Assembly (NCBI GenBank): GCA_028280515.1
Contig: JANQLP010000228.1
Span: 20,074-84,073 of the forward strand
DNA: 64,000 nt
Direction of reading: 5' to 3'
Origin: Hyphomicrobiales bacterium
GTDB taxonomy: Bacteria; Pseudomonadota; Alphaproteobacteria; Rhizobiales; Methyloligellaceae
Positions 36,436 through 44,803 of the stretch are shown here, one piece after another. The stretch's first letter is position 1. Each line of letters opens with the position of its first letter. The translations under genes were made by a program, and so were the position numbers. The notes beneath the pieces were generated by a model that was not told the DNA's origin, made no database searches, and was given only the letters and a program-made list of their open reading frames with translations.

Positions 36436-37890
36436 TCACTCCGCCGCCTGCATGGAAAGCTGGAATGACTTGATGCTGGGCCGTTCCGTGAGCTCTTTCA
36501 CAAGGGTGAGCAGAGGCGTTTCCATGAGCGGATAATCCGTCTTGATGGGCCCGGCCTCCTTGAGCGCCGAATACTGGGTGTCGTCGTAGAAGGCCGCCAG
36601 CAACAGATCGTCGTCGGAGGCGAACGGCCCGCGCGTCTTGCGGAGCCGGTCGAGCGCGGGCTCGACCAGCGCGCCGGGACGCTCGGTTATCGGTTCCGCG
36701 CCGCGTGTGATCTTGTCATAGAGGTTCGGGTCGATCTCTCCGGCAATCTCCCCGTAGCCGCCGCGGACGTACAGTCGCACTTCGTCCGGCACGCTGTCGT
36801 AACGCGCCTTACCCTGATCCTTGCCCATGACGTTCAGGACGGCCTGGGTGACGATGTACTGTGCGAACGGGCTGACGACGATCGGGTAGCCGAGGTCGGC
36901 GCGGACGTGGCCGGCCTCATCGAGGATTTCCTCCAGCCGTCCCTCAAGGCCCATGGTCTCAAGCTGATACTGAAGGTTCGAGACCATGCCGCCGGCGCAT
37001 TGGTGATGATAATGGAACTCGTCATACTCGCGCGGGGCGCCGACCGGCTTGCCCTCCCGTTCGGCGATGTAGGCGAGGCGTTCGGCGGCCTCTTCGACGG
37101 GCTCAAGGTCGATGTCGACCGCGTAGCCCCGCCGCCGCAGGTTCTCCGTCACACGTTCGGTCGGGGAATGGGAGACGTCGTGGGCGAGGGTCGACGTTGC
37201 CGTGTGCACGACGTCCACGCCGTGCTCGACCGCCTGCAGGACGACATAAGGCGCAAGCCCCGAATTGCAGTGGGTATGGATCTGCAGCGGCATATCGCCG
37301 ATGACCTGCTTGACTGCCGGGACCAGGGTGGCGACCCGCTCGGGCAGCATGAGCCCGCTGGCATCCTTGAGGAAAATCGCGTCGACGCCATACCCGACAA
37401 GGTCCGCCGCCTTGCGCGCATAGTATTCGTCGGTGTGAACCGGGCTGTGCGTATAGACAAGCCCGCCGACAACGTAGAGTCCGTGGGACTTTGCGGCGCG
37501 GATCGGGATCTCGAGATTGCGCATATCGTTGAGCGCGTCGTATGGCGTGTGATAGCGCATCCCGTTGGCGGCAAAGCGTTCCGCCGCAAGTTCAACCACA
37601 TCGTCGGCGAAGAACTCGAACGTGAACAGGCTTTGCCCGCGCGTATGAATGATGAGGGGCGTCTCGGTAACCCATTCGCTCAGAATGCGCATCCGCTCCC
37701 ACGGATCCTCGCGCAGATACCGCACACAGACGTCGAAAACGGCGCCGCCGACAAGGTCGATGGCTTCGAACCCGGCCCGGTCCAGCCGTGGTGCGATATC
37801 TTTCATCATCGCCGTCGTCATGCGTGTCGCCCAGATGCACTGGTGGGCGTCGCGCAACGTCACATCGATGAGCTTGATCGTCCGAGCCAT
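36436..37890 (-). CDS. Biotin-dependent carboxyltransferase (oxaloacetate decarboxylase alpha / pyruvate carboxylase CT type)
   Basis: This 484-residue TIM-barrel carboxyltransferase has the metal site and carbamylated lysine of the pyruvate/oxaloacetate family: LIDVTLRDAHQ (D14), FLKDASG (K175) and IHTHCNSG (H205, H207). The barrel is followed by the conserved C-terminal helices (HHQCAGGMVSNLQYQ). It ends without a biotin domain, unlike OadA or pyruvate carboxylase. A separate BCCP gene is divergent 150 bases away and should supply the biotin. It moves CO2 between biotin and a keto acid; whether it carboxylates or decarboxylates cannot be told, as no biotin carboxylase or membrane decarboxylase is present. 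Confidence 0.83.
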   Translation of the reverse strand: MARTIKLIDVTLRDAHQCIWATRMTTAMMKDIAPRLDRAGFEAIDLVGGAVFDVCVRYLREDPWERMRILSEWVTETPLIIHTRGQSLFTFEFFADDVVELAAERFAANGMRYHTPYDALNDMRNLEIPIRAAKSHGLYVVGGLVYTHSPVHTDEYYARKAADLVGYGVDAIFLKDASGLMLPERVATLVPAVKQVIGDMPLQIHTHCNSGLAPYVVLQAVEHGVDVVHTATSTLAHDVSHSPTERVTENLRRRGYAVDIDLEPVEEAAERLAYIAEREGKPVGAPREYDEFHYHHQCAGGMVSNLQYQLETMGLEGRLEEILDEAGHVRADLGYPIVVSPFAQYIVTQAVLNVMGKDQGKARYDSVPDEVRLYVRGGYGEIAGEIDPNLYDKITRGAEPITERPGALVEPALDRLRKTRGPFASDDDLLLAAFYDDTQYSALKEAGPIKTDYPLMETPLLTLVKELTERPSIKSFQLSMQAAE

Positions 37891-37928
37891 GTCAGTCTTT
37901 CCCTACGGAGTCTTCCTTTTTAGGATTC

Positions 37929-37959
37929 CACAATATAAGACAATTGATTTCATAATGTG
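37929..37959. promoter_or_regulatory. Imperfect palindrome in the carboxyltransferase/BCCP divergent promoter
   Basis: The 31-base AT-rich sequence beginning CACAATATAAGACA and ending TTTCATAATGTG is an imperfect palindrome (its outer CACA.TAT / ATA.TGTG arms match). It lies between the divergent carboxyltransferase and BCCP genes. The same TCATAATGT-like core occurs at 41860-41871 before the TAXI/SDR genes and, as the complement, at 45723-45736 before the IclR gene, so it is a candidate operator for that regulator. Confidence 0.4.
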
Positions 37960-38040
37960 GGCATCGCATAGTGCGGAGTGGCGTGACGGCCTGTCAAGCG
38001 GCATGGTAACGACGCTCTACAAAAAGACGGAAAAACAACC

Positions 38041-38556
38041 GTGTCCCTGACCTTCAAGGAAGTTGCTGAAATCCTCAAACTGATCGACGCCTCCGAGTGC
38101 GACGAAGTCGTGCTGGAACTTGAGGGTACACGGCTGGTCGTCCGCCGCAACACCGCTGGAGCACCGCAGGAAAGTGGCCAATCTCCTGTGATCGCAAAGC
38201 AGGAGGTGGTGCCCACGCCTCCAAAACGTCCCGAACCTGCCGAACAGAACGAACCTGCCGAACAGAACGAACCTGCGCAGACCGCGCGGCCTGAGCCCGA
38301 AGCGTCGGGCGATCCGGGCCTGCTCGATGTGCGTTCGCCAATGGTCGGCACGTTTTACCGGCGCCCGTCGCCGGACGAACCGTCCTTCGTGGAAGAGGGG
38401 ACGCAGGTCAAGAAGGGCGACACGCTGTGCCTGATCGAGGTGATGAAACTATTCACAGCGGTTGAGGCGCCGGAGGACGGAACGATCGCCGAAATCATAC
38501 ACGAAGACGGCGCCACCATCGAGTTCGATCAACTGCTGTTCCGCATGCGGGTCTGA
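38041..38556 (+). CDS. Biotin carboxyl carrier protein (AccB-like)
   Basis: This 171-residue protein starts at GTG 38041. The N-terminal LTFKEVAEILKLIDASE is the AccB assembly segment. A Pro/Glu/Gln-rich hinge (about residues 55-95) contains an EPAEQN tandem repeat. The C-terminal biotinyl domain has PMVGTFYR, the thumb loop and the biotinylated lysine K136 in IEVMKLFTA, where the usual AMKM is VMKL. It is divergent from the carboxyltransferase and convergent with the TRAP permease gene. Presumably it carries carboxybiotin for the neighbouring carboxyltransferase; the biotin carboxylase must be elsewhere. Confidence 0.9.
   Translation: MSLTFKEVAEILKLIDASECDEVVLELEGTRLVVRRNTAGAPQESGQSPVIAKQEVVPTPPKRPEPAEQNEPAEQNEPAQTARPEPEASGDPGLLDVRSPMVGTFYRRPSPDEPSFVEEGTQVKKGDTLCLIEVMKLFTAVEAPEDGTIAEIIHEDGATIEFDQLLFRMRV
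38233..38276 (+). repeat. 18-base tandem repeat in the BCCP hinge
   Basis: Two exact copies of an 18-base unit (38233-38250 and 38251-38268), starting GAACCTGCCGAACAG, are followed by a partial third copy to 38276. They encode Glu-Pro-Ala-Glu-Gln-Asn repeats in the flexible linker between the AccB N-terminus and the biotinyl domain. The exact identity of the copies suggests recent slippage; copy number may vary between strains without harming function. Confidence 0.85.
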
Positions 38557-38581
38557 CCCCGCCTAACCTCCACCCGAACGC

Positions 38582-40537
38582 CTACTCCGCAGCCTCCGGC
38601 GCCGCGACTTTCCGGGTCCGCGTCGTATAGAGCCAGCCGGTCATCACAATGACGATCCCGATGAGCGATGCGTGCCAGTAGATATCGCCAAGTGTCATCG
38701 CAAAGAACCCGCACAAGGCGGCCACGAAAAACACCCAGCGTTCCCACCTGTGAAGGACGCGCATGAGATAGCCGTATGCCGCAACGGAGACGGTGAGCTG
38801 AATGGCCATCACCTCCAGGATCGCAGGCACGACCGCCCAGGTAAGATTGGGGAACGACATCAGAGCCGGCGAATAGACGAAAGCGAACGGAATAATGAAC
38901 GTCGTCGCGGCGATTTTCATGGCGTCTGCCGCCGTGCCTAAAAACGTCGCGTTGGCGAGTTTCCCCGCCGCGAGCACACTGACCGCTACAGGTGGCGTGA
39001 GCGTCGAGAACACCGCGAAGTAGAAGACGAAGAAATGCGCCTGCAGGGGCGGCACACCGATCTGCTGCATGAACGGTACCAGCGCCAGCGCCACGATGAT
39101 GTAGGCGACCGGCGTCGGCAGACCCATGCCGAGCACGAGCGAGACACACATCGCGCCGATCAGCAGCAACAACTGCGAATCTGGCAGATACTGCACCAGC
39201 ACCGACCCGAGACGCCCGGAGAGGTTGGTGGTGAGCATGACCTGTCCGAGCGGACCGATGGCGATCAGCAGAAGCGAAAGAACGGCGACGAGATAGAAGC
39301 CTTCCTCGACCGCTTCATACAGCGCCTTCTTGGTCGGCCTGTACTTGCCCTGAAAGAAACACAGCGCCAGCGCCAGAATGATGCCCCACAGGCCGGCAAT
39401 GGCGGGCGAGCGGTAACCGAGCAAAAGCCACAGCACGACGCCGAACGAAATGACGAAGGTCGGCAGAAGCCGCTTGATCATATCCATGTCGGCCTTTTCG
39501 GCCAGCTTCGGCAGATGATGGCGTTTGGCGTAGACGGCGACGGCGATGGCGACACCGACGAGATAGAGCAGGCCCGGGATCATGGCCGAGAGCGCGACGT
39601 CGATATACGGCCGGTTCAGGAACGAGGCGATGATGAATGCTGCGAGCCCGAGGATCGGCGGCATGATTTGCCCCGCGGTCGAAGCCGTCGCTTCAATGGC
39701 GCCGGCCATTGATCCCCGATAGCCGTATTTGCGCATCATCGGGATTGTCAGCCGCCCCGTCAGCACGACGTTCGACACCGCCTGACCCATAATCGATGCG
39801 ACGATGCCGGATCCGATGAGGGCGGGACCGGCCGCGCCGCCGGACATGCGGCTCCCGGTGACCTTGCCGACCTCGAGCACCATTTTGAGCATGCCGACGC
39901 CAAGCAGGATGGCCGCGTAGATGATCAGAAAGTAGATCGCATCCGCCGCGACCTGGGCCAGATAATAGAACCCCTGATTGGTTCCGAGGCCGATATAGTT
40001 CATCACGAATTTCGGGTCGTATTTCGGGGTGATGAACAGGGGGTTCTCGATCATGTGACCGAAGAAGAAATACGCGATCGCAATACAGATGACGGACGTC
40101 AGCAACGGGCCCCAGTGAATCAGCGTGAGCGCCAGGATCGAGATCGTCATCAACCAGCCGAAGATCATGTCGGTGTCCGTAAAGAATGGCTGGGTGGTCT
40201 CGAGGTGAACCGCGTTGTAGCGGACATACGCCATGGCGATGGCGCTCATGACGAACGCCGTCAGGGCGAAAGCAAATCGCGGCCAGAAATACGGCCTGGT
40301 ATGCATGTCCTCGCCGGTCTCGGACATCATGTTCTTGCCGCCGAGTTTTTCGTCGCACAGGTTCCGGATTGCGAGCAGGCCGGTCATCAGGCAGATGCCC
40401 AGAATGAAGTTCGAATAGTGCTCGGAAGAGTTCTTGACGAAGCCGAAAGCGGCAAAGCCGATATACACGGTGAGCGAGGCACCGATGATGAGAAACGGTA
40501 TATCGACCGCAATTCTGAGTCTTTTCCAGCCTGACAT
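38582..40537 (-). CDS. TRAP transporter fused permease (DctQM fusion, TAXI type)
   Basis: This 651-residue membrane protein is a fusion of the small and large TRAP permease subunits, as in TRAP-TAXI systems. About 16 or more hydrophobic segments are visible, with SGGAAGPALIGSGIVASIMG, ATASTAGQIMPPILGLAAF and GMGLPTPVAYIIVALALVP in the large half. The ATG at 40537 (MSGWKRLRIAVDIPF) follows GGGGGGAAG. It uses an ion gradient, not ATP, to import the ligand of the TAXI binding protein encoded upstream. The substrate is unknown; a dicarboxylate or keto acid would suit the neighbouring carboxyltransferase/BCCP genes. Confidence 0.92.
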   Translation of the reverse strand: MSGWKRLRIAVDIPFLIIGASLTVYIGFAAFGFVKNSSEHYSNFILGICLMTGLLAIRNLCDEKLGGKNMMSETGEDMHTRPYFWPRFAFALTAFVMSAIAMAYVRYNAVHLETTQPFFTDTDMIFGWLMTISILALTLIHWGPLLTSVICIAIAYFFFGHMIENPLFITPKYDPKFVMNYIGLGTNQGFYYLAQVAADAIYFLIIYAAILLGVGMLKMVLEVGKVTGSRMSGGAAGPALIGSGIVASIMGQAVSNVVLTGRLTIPMMRKYGYRGSMAGAIEATASTAGQIMPPILGLAAFIIASFLNRPYIDVALSAMIPGLLYLVGVAIAVAVYAKRHHLPKLAEKADMDMIKRLLPTFVISFGVVLWLLLGYRSPAIAGLWGIILALALCFFQGKYRPTKKALYEAVEEGFYLVAVLSLLLIAIGPLGQVMLTTNLSGRLGSVLVQYLPDSQLLLLIGAMCVSLVLGMGLPTPVAYIIVALALVPFMQQIGVPPLQAHFFVFYFAVFSTLTPPVAVSVLAAGKLANATFLGTAADAMKIAATTFIIPFAFVYSPALMSFPNLTWAVVPAILEVMAIQLTVSVAAYGYLMRVLHRWERWVFFVAALCGFFAMTLGDIYWHASLIGIVIVMTGWLYTTRTRKVAAPEAAE

Positions 40538-40614
40538 GAGTGGCTTCCCCCCGCCGTTCTCTCGCCAACGCGCCGGCATCAGTTCTGACGCTGAATTTGT
40601 TCCCGGCACATAAT

Positions 40615-40640
40615 CCGGGCCGGCGTGAGAGCCGGCCCGG
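40615..40640. promoter_or_regulatory. Perfect 10-bp hairpin between the TAXI binding protein and TRAP permease genes
   Basis: CCGGGCCGGC (40615-40624) and GCCGGCCCGG (40631-40640) enclose a 6-base loop. The minus-strand transcript would fold this just after the binding-protein stop (40665), about 80 bases before the permease start. No T-run follows on the minus strand. Such intercistronic stem-loops in transporter operons often stabilise the upstream message, giving more binding protein than permease. Confidence 0.5.
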
Positions 40641-40664
40641 GAGGTTTTACAGTATCAGCAACTC

Positions 40665-41744
40665 TCAGCCTTTTGGATAGGTCATCGGCTCGCAAGCCTT
40701 GCGCTTGTCCCACCAGCCGAGTTCCTTGTAGGCCTTGATGGCGCCCGGATGCGTGTTCTCATCGGAGAGACCGCATGTCATCAATTCCGGCGACCAGATG
40801 CGCCAGAGGGCGTGCAGCTCTTTCATCTGCGGGCCGATCTTGGCGACAGCCTTGACGATCTTGTAGGCGCGATCCGCGTCGAAGGACTCGTGAGCCGCCT
40901 TGAAGCCCTTGTTGAAGCCGATGCCGAGCGGCTTGTCCTGATGCGGCAGCGTGTTCGCCGGCAGTTCGACATGCTGCCATGTTGCGCCGAATTTCTTGTT
41001 GAGCTTGTCGACATCCTCCTTCGTTACGCCGAGATAGCACATCTTCTTGCCGGTGGCTTCGAGCTGGCGGACCGGACCCGGGATGATGAAATTCTTCAGG
41101 CTCGGCTCGGCGCCGATCGGTGTAACCGCAGCGTCGGTGGCGCCGTCGATCAGCTGTTGGGTGAGCTGACCAGGTGTCATGTGCCGGATGTCGGCATTGT
41201 CAGGCGTGACGCCGAATCCGTGCTCAAGGAACAGTCGTGAAAACACGCCCCAGTCGGACTGGCCGCGCAGGCCGAGCGAAATCCGCTTGCCCTTGAGATC
41301 GGCCATGGATTTGAGGTCACAATCGAAGGTCACGAGGAATTTGCCCTGACCCCACCATGCTTCGCCGTAGAGAAGCTTCCACGGGATCTTCACAGGCTCC
41401 GGCAGGAATTCCTTCATTTCCGGCGAACCGCCGGCGTAGGCAACCTGGATCAGCGTGTCTTCCGTCGAGAAGATCGAGTGCTTCCATTTGTTCTTGTTCC
41501 GGCCCATCTCGCGGATGTTATACATGTAGCCGGGGGTTTCCTGCGGAAGCAGCATGACTTCCGATCCTGCCTTGATCATCTGGTTCATCAGGATCGTGTC
41601 GCCGGCAATTGGACCGCATCCGAACGGACACAACAGGACCGGCACGGCCTCCGCCGCGCGCGTCTCCGTCGCGCTGCCATATGCGGCCGTCACGGCTACA
41701 ACGCCGGCGGCGGCTAGTTTGCTTACTGACTTAAAGATCGACAT
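40665..41744 (-). CDS. TAXI-family TRAP transporter substrate-binding protein
   Basis: This 359-residue protein has a signal peptide (FKSVSKLAAAGVVAVTAAY, cleavage near TRAAEA) and a TAXI binding fold (KISLG-type lobes: DLKGKRISLGLRGQSDWGVF, PGQLTQQLIDGATDAAVTPI, THPGAIKAYKELGWW). The ATG follows AAGGGAGGGAG. It lacks the YxxxR/K segment of DctP-type proteins and fits TAXI, which pairs with fused permeases like the one encoded downstream. Known ligands of the family include glutamate and 2-oxoglutarate-like acids; none can be assigned here. Confidence 0.85.
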   Translation of the reverse strand: MSIFKSVSKLAAAGVVAVTAAYGSATETRAAEAVPVLLCPFGCGPIAGDTILMNQMIKAGSEVMLLPQETPGYMYNIREMGRNKNKWKHSIFSTEDTLIQVAYAGGSPEMKEFLPEPVKIPWKLLYGEAWWGQGKFLVTFDCDLKSMADLKGKRISLGLRGQSDWGVFSRLFLEHGFGVTPDNADIRHMTPGQLTQQLIDGATDAAVTPIGAEPSLKNFIIPGPVRQLEATGKKMCYLGVTKEDVDKLNKKFGATWQHVELPANTLPHQDKPLGIGFNKGFKAAHESFDADRAYKIVKAVAKIGPQMKELHALWRIWSPELMTCGLSDENTHPGAIKAYKELGWWDKRKACEPMTYPKG

Positions 41745-41769
41745 TAACTCCCTCCCTTAAGGACACCTG

Positions 41770-41871
41770 TGAGACCGGGTTATGATGCTATGTCTCAGAG
41801 GCAACAGATCGATGATACATCACCGATGCCAACTGGTCTTTGAATTTTTGGAACAAAAAGTATCATAATAC
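41770..41871. promoter_or_regulatory. Divergent TAXI/SDR promoter region with two inverted repeats
   Basis: The 198-base gap between the TAXI binding protein and the SDR gene holds TGAGAC (41770-41775) with GTCTCA (41792-41797), 16 bases apart, and the near-palindrome GTATCATAATAC at 41860-41871. The latter shares its TCATAAT core with the sites near 37950 and 45730. The regulator is likely the IclR or another local protein. Confidence 0.35.
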
Positions 41872-41942
41872 GAAATGGCCTTCGTCAAGCCCACCCCGGC
41901 CAGAAGACCAAAATTTGTGCACTAGCAGGAGTACGGAACGCC

Positions 41943-42707
41943 GTGCAGCCAGACCCGCTTTTTGAGATGAACGGCAAAGTCGTGCTGGTTACCGGCGCTG
42001 CCGGCGCTCTTGGTTTAGCAATTTCAAAAGCGCTTGGCGAGCGTGGGGCCACGCTCTGCCTCACCGATCTCGACCGGGACAAACTGGAGAGTTTGGCATC
42101 AGGCCTTGCCGGTCAGACGAAGCCGACCACCGCGCATCTCGACATCTGCAACGAGACTGCGGTTGAAGAGACACTGAAAAATGTCGTCGATACACATGGC
42201 CGTCTCGACGGGCTGATCAATGCAGCAGGGGTTTTCCGCACCGCGCCGATCACGGACATGACGCGCGACGATTTCGCGGACTCGGTGTCCATCAATCTGA
42301 CCGCGCCGTTCCTTCTCACCCGGGCGGCAGCCCGCGTCATGTCGGAGGCTGGCGGTGGGCGGATTCTTCATCTTGCGTCGGTGTCGAGCCACGTGGCGAA
42401 TCCGGAATACGCGGCTTACGCGGCGTCGAAGGCAGGTCTTTCGCAGCTGGTTCGCGTTGCCGCGCGTGAGCTCGCTCCAGAGGGCATTACCGTGAATGCA
42501 ATCGGACAGGCGATGACCGAGACGCCGCTTACCGACAGATTGCTGTCCGATCCGGACCGTCGGGCACAAGTGCTGTCTCAGATTCCCATGGGGCGTCTGT
42601 GCAGACCGGAGGATATTTTGGCGACGGTCATTCTGCTCATGGCCCCCGGTGGCGTGTTCATCACAGGTCAAACCATCTTCGTCGATGGAGGGCGCACACT
42701 CGTCTAA
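41943..42707 (+). CDS. Short-chain dehydrogenase/reductase
   Basis: This 254-residue classical SDR has the cofactor motif TGAAGALG (about residues 18-25), NAAG (about 99), the catalytic Ser in LASVSS and Tyr/Lys in YAAYAASK, and a C-terminal FITGQTIFVDGGRTLV. The aspartates after the second strand (LTDLDRDKL) suggest NAD(H) preference. The start is GTG 41943; an ATG at 41967 (MNGKVVLVTG) is the alternative. It is first in an SDR-amidase-TauE operon. The substrate is unknown. Confidence 0.87.
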   Translation: MQPDPLFEMNGKVVLVTGAAGALGLAISKALGERGATLCLTDLDRDKLESLASGLAGQTKPTTAHLDICNETAVEETLKNVVDTHGRLDGLINAAGVFRTAPITDMTRDDFADSVSINLTAPFLLTRAAARVMSEAGGGRILHLASVSSHVANPEYAAYAASKAGLSQLVRVAARELAPEGITVNAIGQAMTETPLTDRLLSDPDRRAQVLSQIPMGRLCRPEDILATVILLMAPGGVFITGQTIFVDGGRTLV

Positions 42708-42716
42708 GGGGGGCAC

Positions 42717-44006
42717 GTGGAAAAACAGGAACTCAATAAACTGGACGCGCAATCCGGCACACAGGCCATCGCGCGAGGGGACATCACGGCGGCGGAACTG
42801 ACCGCCGCCTGCCTTGAGCGCATCGACGACCGCGAGCGTGCGGTTGGCGCCTGGCAGTTTCTCGACCGGGACCTCATCGACACCCAGGTGAAGCATCTTG
42901 ACGGGCTTCCCAAGGATGTACGTGGCCAGCTGCATGGCCTCCCGGTCGGCATCAAGGACATCTACGATACGTATGACATGCCGACCGGCTATGGATCTGA
43001 AATCTATACCGGCAACAGACCCCCATGGGACGCCGCCGCCGTCGCCCGCCTCCGCGCCGCCGGCGCCGTCATTCTCGGCAAGACCGTCACAACCGAGTTC
43101 GCATACTGGAAGGCCGGGAAGACATGCAATCCGCATGACATATCGCGCACGCCCGGCGGATCGTCCAGCGGGTCGGCGGCCGGTGTCGCCGACTTCATGA
43201 TGCCGCTGGCGATCGGCTCCCAGACCGTCGCCTCCACCATGCGGCCGGCGTCCTACTGCGGCGTTGTCGGCTTCAAGCCCAGCTTCGGACGGATTTCCCT
43301 GGCCGGGGTCAAGCCATTGGCCGGATCGCTCGATACGGCGGGTGTCTTCGCCCGGAGCGTATCCGACGCGGCGCTGATCGCCGGTGTCATGGCGGGACGT
43401 ACCGACTGGAACGGGGAGGCCCGGACCGACAGTCCCTCGCTACGCATTGCCCGCACACCTGACTGGGATCAGGTTTCGCCGGAAGCGCTTAAGGCTTTTG
43501 AAGGCGCGGTCTCCGGATTGCGGTCGGCGGGCGCGAACGTCCTCGACGATGCCGCGCCCGAACCGTTCAAGCCGCTGAGTTCTGCGCAGAATACAATGCT
43601 CGCATTCGAGGCGGCCCGGGAGTTCTCATCGGAGTGGTTGCATTGCCGCAAACGCCTCAGCCCGCAGATTTCCGATCTCATTGAAGAGGGGTTGGCCATC
43701 GGACCGGACCGGTACGAGCATGCCGTGAGGGAACGCAATCATGCGCTGCAGGCGCTTGAGGATCTCTTTGCCGGCGCCGATGTTTTGTTGGCGCCGAGTA
43801 CGCTCGCCGAGGCGCCGCCGATCAAGGAGGGAACCGGCGACCCGCTCATGAGCCGGGCCTGGACGTTGCTCGGATTACCGTCGATCAGCCTGCCTTGCGG
43901 AAAGGGACCTGCGGGCCTGCCGCTCGGGCTGCAGGTCGCGGCCCGTCCGGGCCATGACCGACGCCTGATTGCCGCTGCACAATGGATCGAGGCACGGCTA
44001 ACATGA
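42717..44006 (+). CDS. Amidase signature family hydrolase
   Basis: This 429-residue amidase has a Ser-cisSer-Lys triad in correct spacing: K80 (GLPVGIKDIYD), cis-Ser S149 in TPGGSSSGSAAG and the nucleophile S173 in GSQTVASTMRPASYCG, followed by VVGFKPSFGRIS. The start is GTG 42717, nine bases after the SDR stop. The family cleaves amides ranging from malonamide to acyl-amino acids and urethanes. Co-expression with a TauE/SafE exporter and an SDR suggests an amide whose product is a sulfonate or organic anion, but this is a guess. It overlaps the TauE gene start by ATGA. Confidence 0.9.
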   Translation: MEKQELNKLDAQSGTQAIARGDITAAELTAACLERIDDRERAVGAWQFLDRDLIDTQVKHLDGLPKDVRGQLHGLPVGIKDIYDTYDMPTGYGSEIYTGNRPPWDAAAVARLRAAGAVILGKTVTTEFAYWKAGKTCNPHDISRTPGGSSSGSAAGVADFMMPLAIGSQTVASTMRPASYCGVVGFKPSFGRISLAGVKPLAGSLDTAGVFARSVSDAALIAGVMAGRTDWNGEARTDSPSLRIARTPDWDQVSPEALKAFEGAVSGLRSAGANVLDDAAPEPFKPLSSAQNTMLAFEAAREFSSEWLHCRKRLSPQISDLIEEGLAIGPDRYEHAVRERNHALQALEDLFAGADVLLAPSTLAEAPPIKEGTGDPLMSRAWTLLGLPSISLPCGKGPAGLPLGLQVAARPGHDRRLIAAAQWIEARLT

Positions 44007-44779
44007 GCGCGTATTTCGACCCCTCCACATGGCACGAGATGGGGTTGCTCGATTTCCGGATGGTCCTGGCGCTTGCGGTCGTGGCGCTCGGCGGGGTTCT
44101 GCGCGGCTTTACGGGGTTCGGCGCGGCGCTGGTGATCGTCCCCGTCCTCAGCATCATTTTCACGCCGCGCGAGGGCGTGCCCATGCACACCATCATGGAA
44201 CTCCCCGGCGTTTTGCAGCTTTTGCCGACGGCGGTACGGCATGCGGACCGTCCGACCGTTGTACCGATGATTCTGGCTCTGGTCGTGGCGATTCCGCTGG
44301 GCGTGCTGGCGCTGGTGACCATCAACCCGGACATCATGCGCGTGGTGATCTCCGTCATGGTTCTGCTGATGGTCTGCTTGCTGGCGACGAACTGGCGCTA
44401 CACCGGACCGACGCGGCTGCCGGTATCGCTGGGCGCGGGAACCGCGGGTGGTCTGATTCACGGGTCGACGGGTGTCGGCGGGCCGGCGATCGTTGCGGTC
44501 CTGATGGCGCGCGACGACGTGACCGATACGACCCGCGCCAATATCATCGCCATGATGGGCGCGCTGATCGTCATCGGACTGCCGATCATGTGGGCGTACG
44601 GCCTGCTGACCCCGCGCGTACTGATCGTCGGCATCGTCTCGGCCCCGATCTATTTCGCATCGATCTACGTCGGGTCGCGGTTCTATCACGCGTACGGGCA
44701 ACGGATGCATCGCCGCGTCTCGCTGACCATGCTGGCGCTCATCGCAGCAGCCACGTTGGTGGCCGCCATCCTGAAGTGA
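44003..44779 (+). CDS. TauE/SafE-family membrane exporter
   Basis: This is a 258-residue membrane protein with about eight hydrophobic segments and the two glycine-rich family repeats, GVLRGFTGFGAALVIVPVLS near the start and GLIHGSTGVGGPAIVAVLM in the middle. The ATG at 44003 overlaps the amidase stop. Family members export sulfite, sulfoacetate or other organosulfonates, and some may import organic anions. In this operon it may carry away the product of the amidase. The gene converges with the IclR gene, 24 bases apart. Confidence 0.88.
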   Translation: MSAYFDPSTWHEMGLLDFRMVLALAVVALGGVLRGFTGFGAALVIVPVLSIIFTPREGVPMHTIMELPGVLQLLPTAVRHADRPTVVPMILALVVAIPLGVLALVTINPDIMRVVISVMVLLMVCLLATNWRYTGPTRLPVSLGAGTAGGLIHGSTGVGGPAIVAVLMARDDVTDTTRANIIAMMGALIVIGLPIMWAYGLLTPRVLIVGIVSAPIYFASIYVGSRFYHAYGQRMHRRVSLTMLALIAAATLVAAILK

Positions 44780-44803
44780 GGATCAAGGGCGGTTGGCAAA
44801 GCC

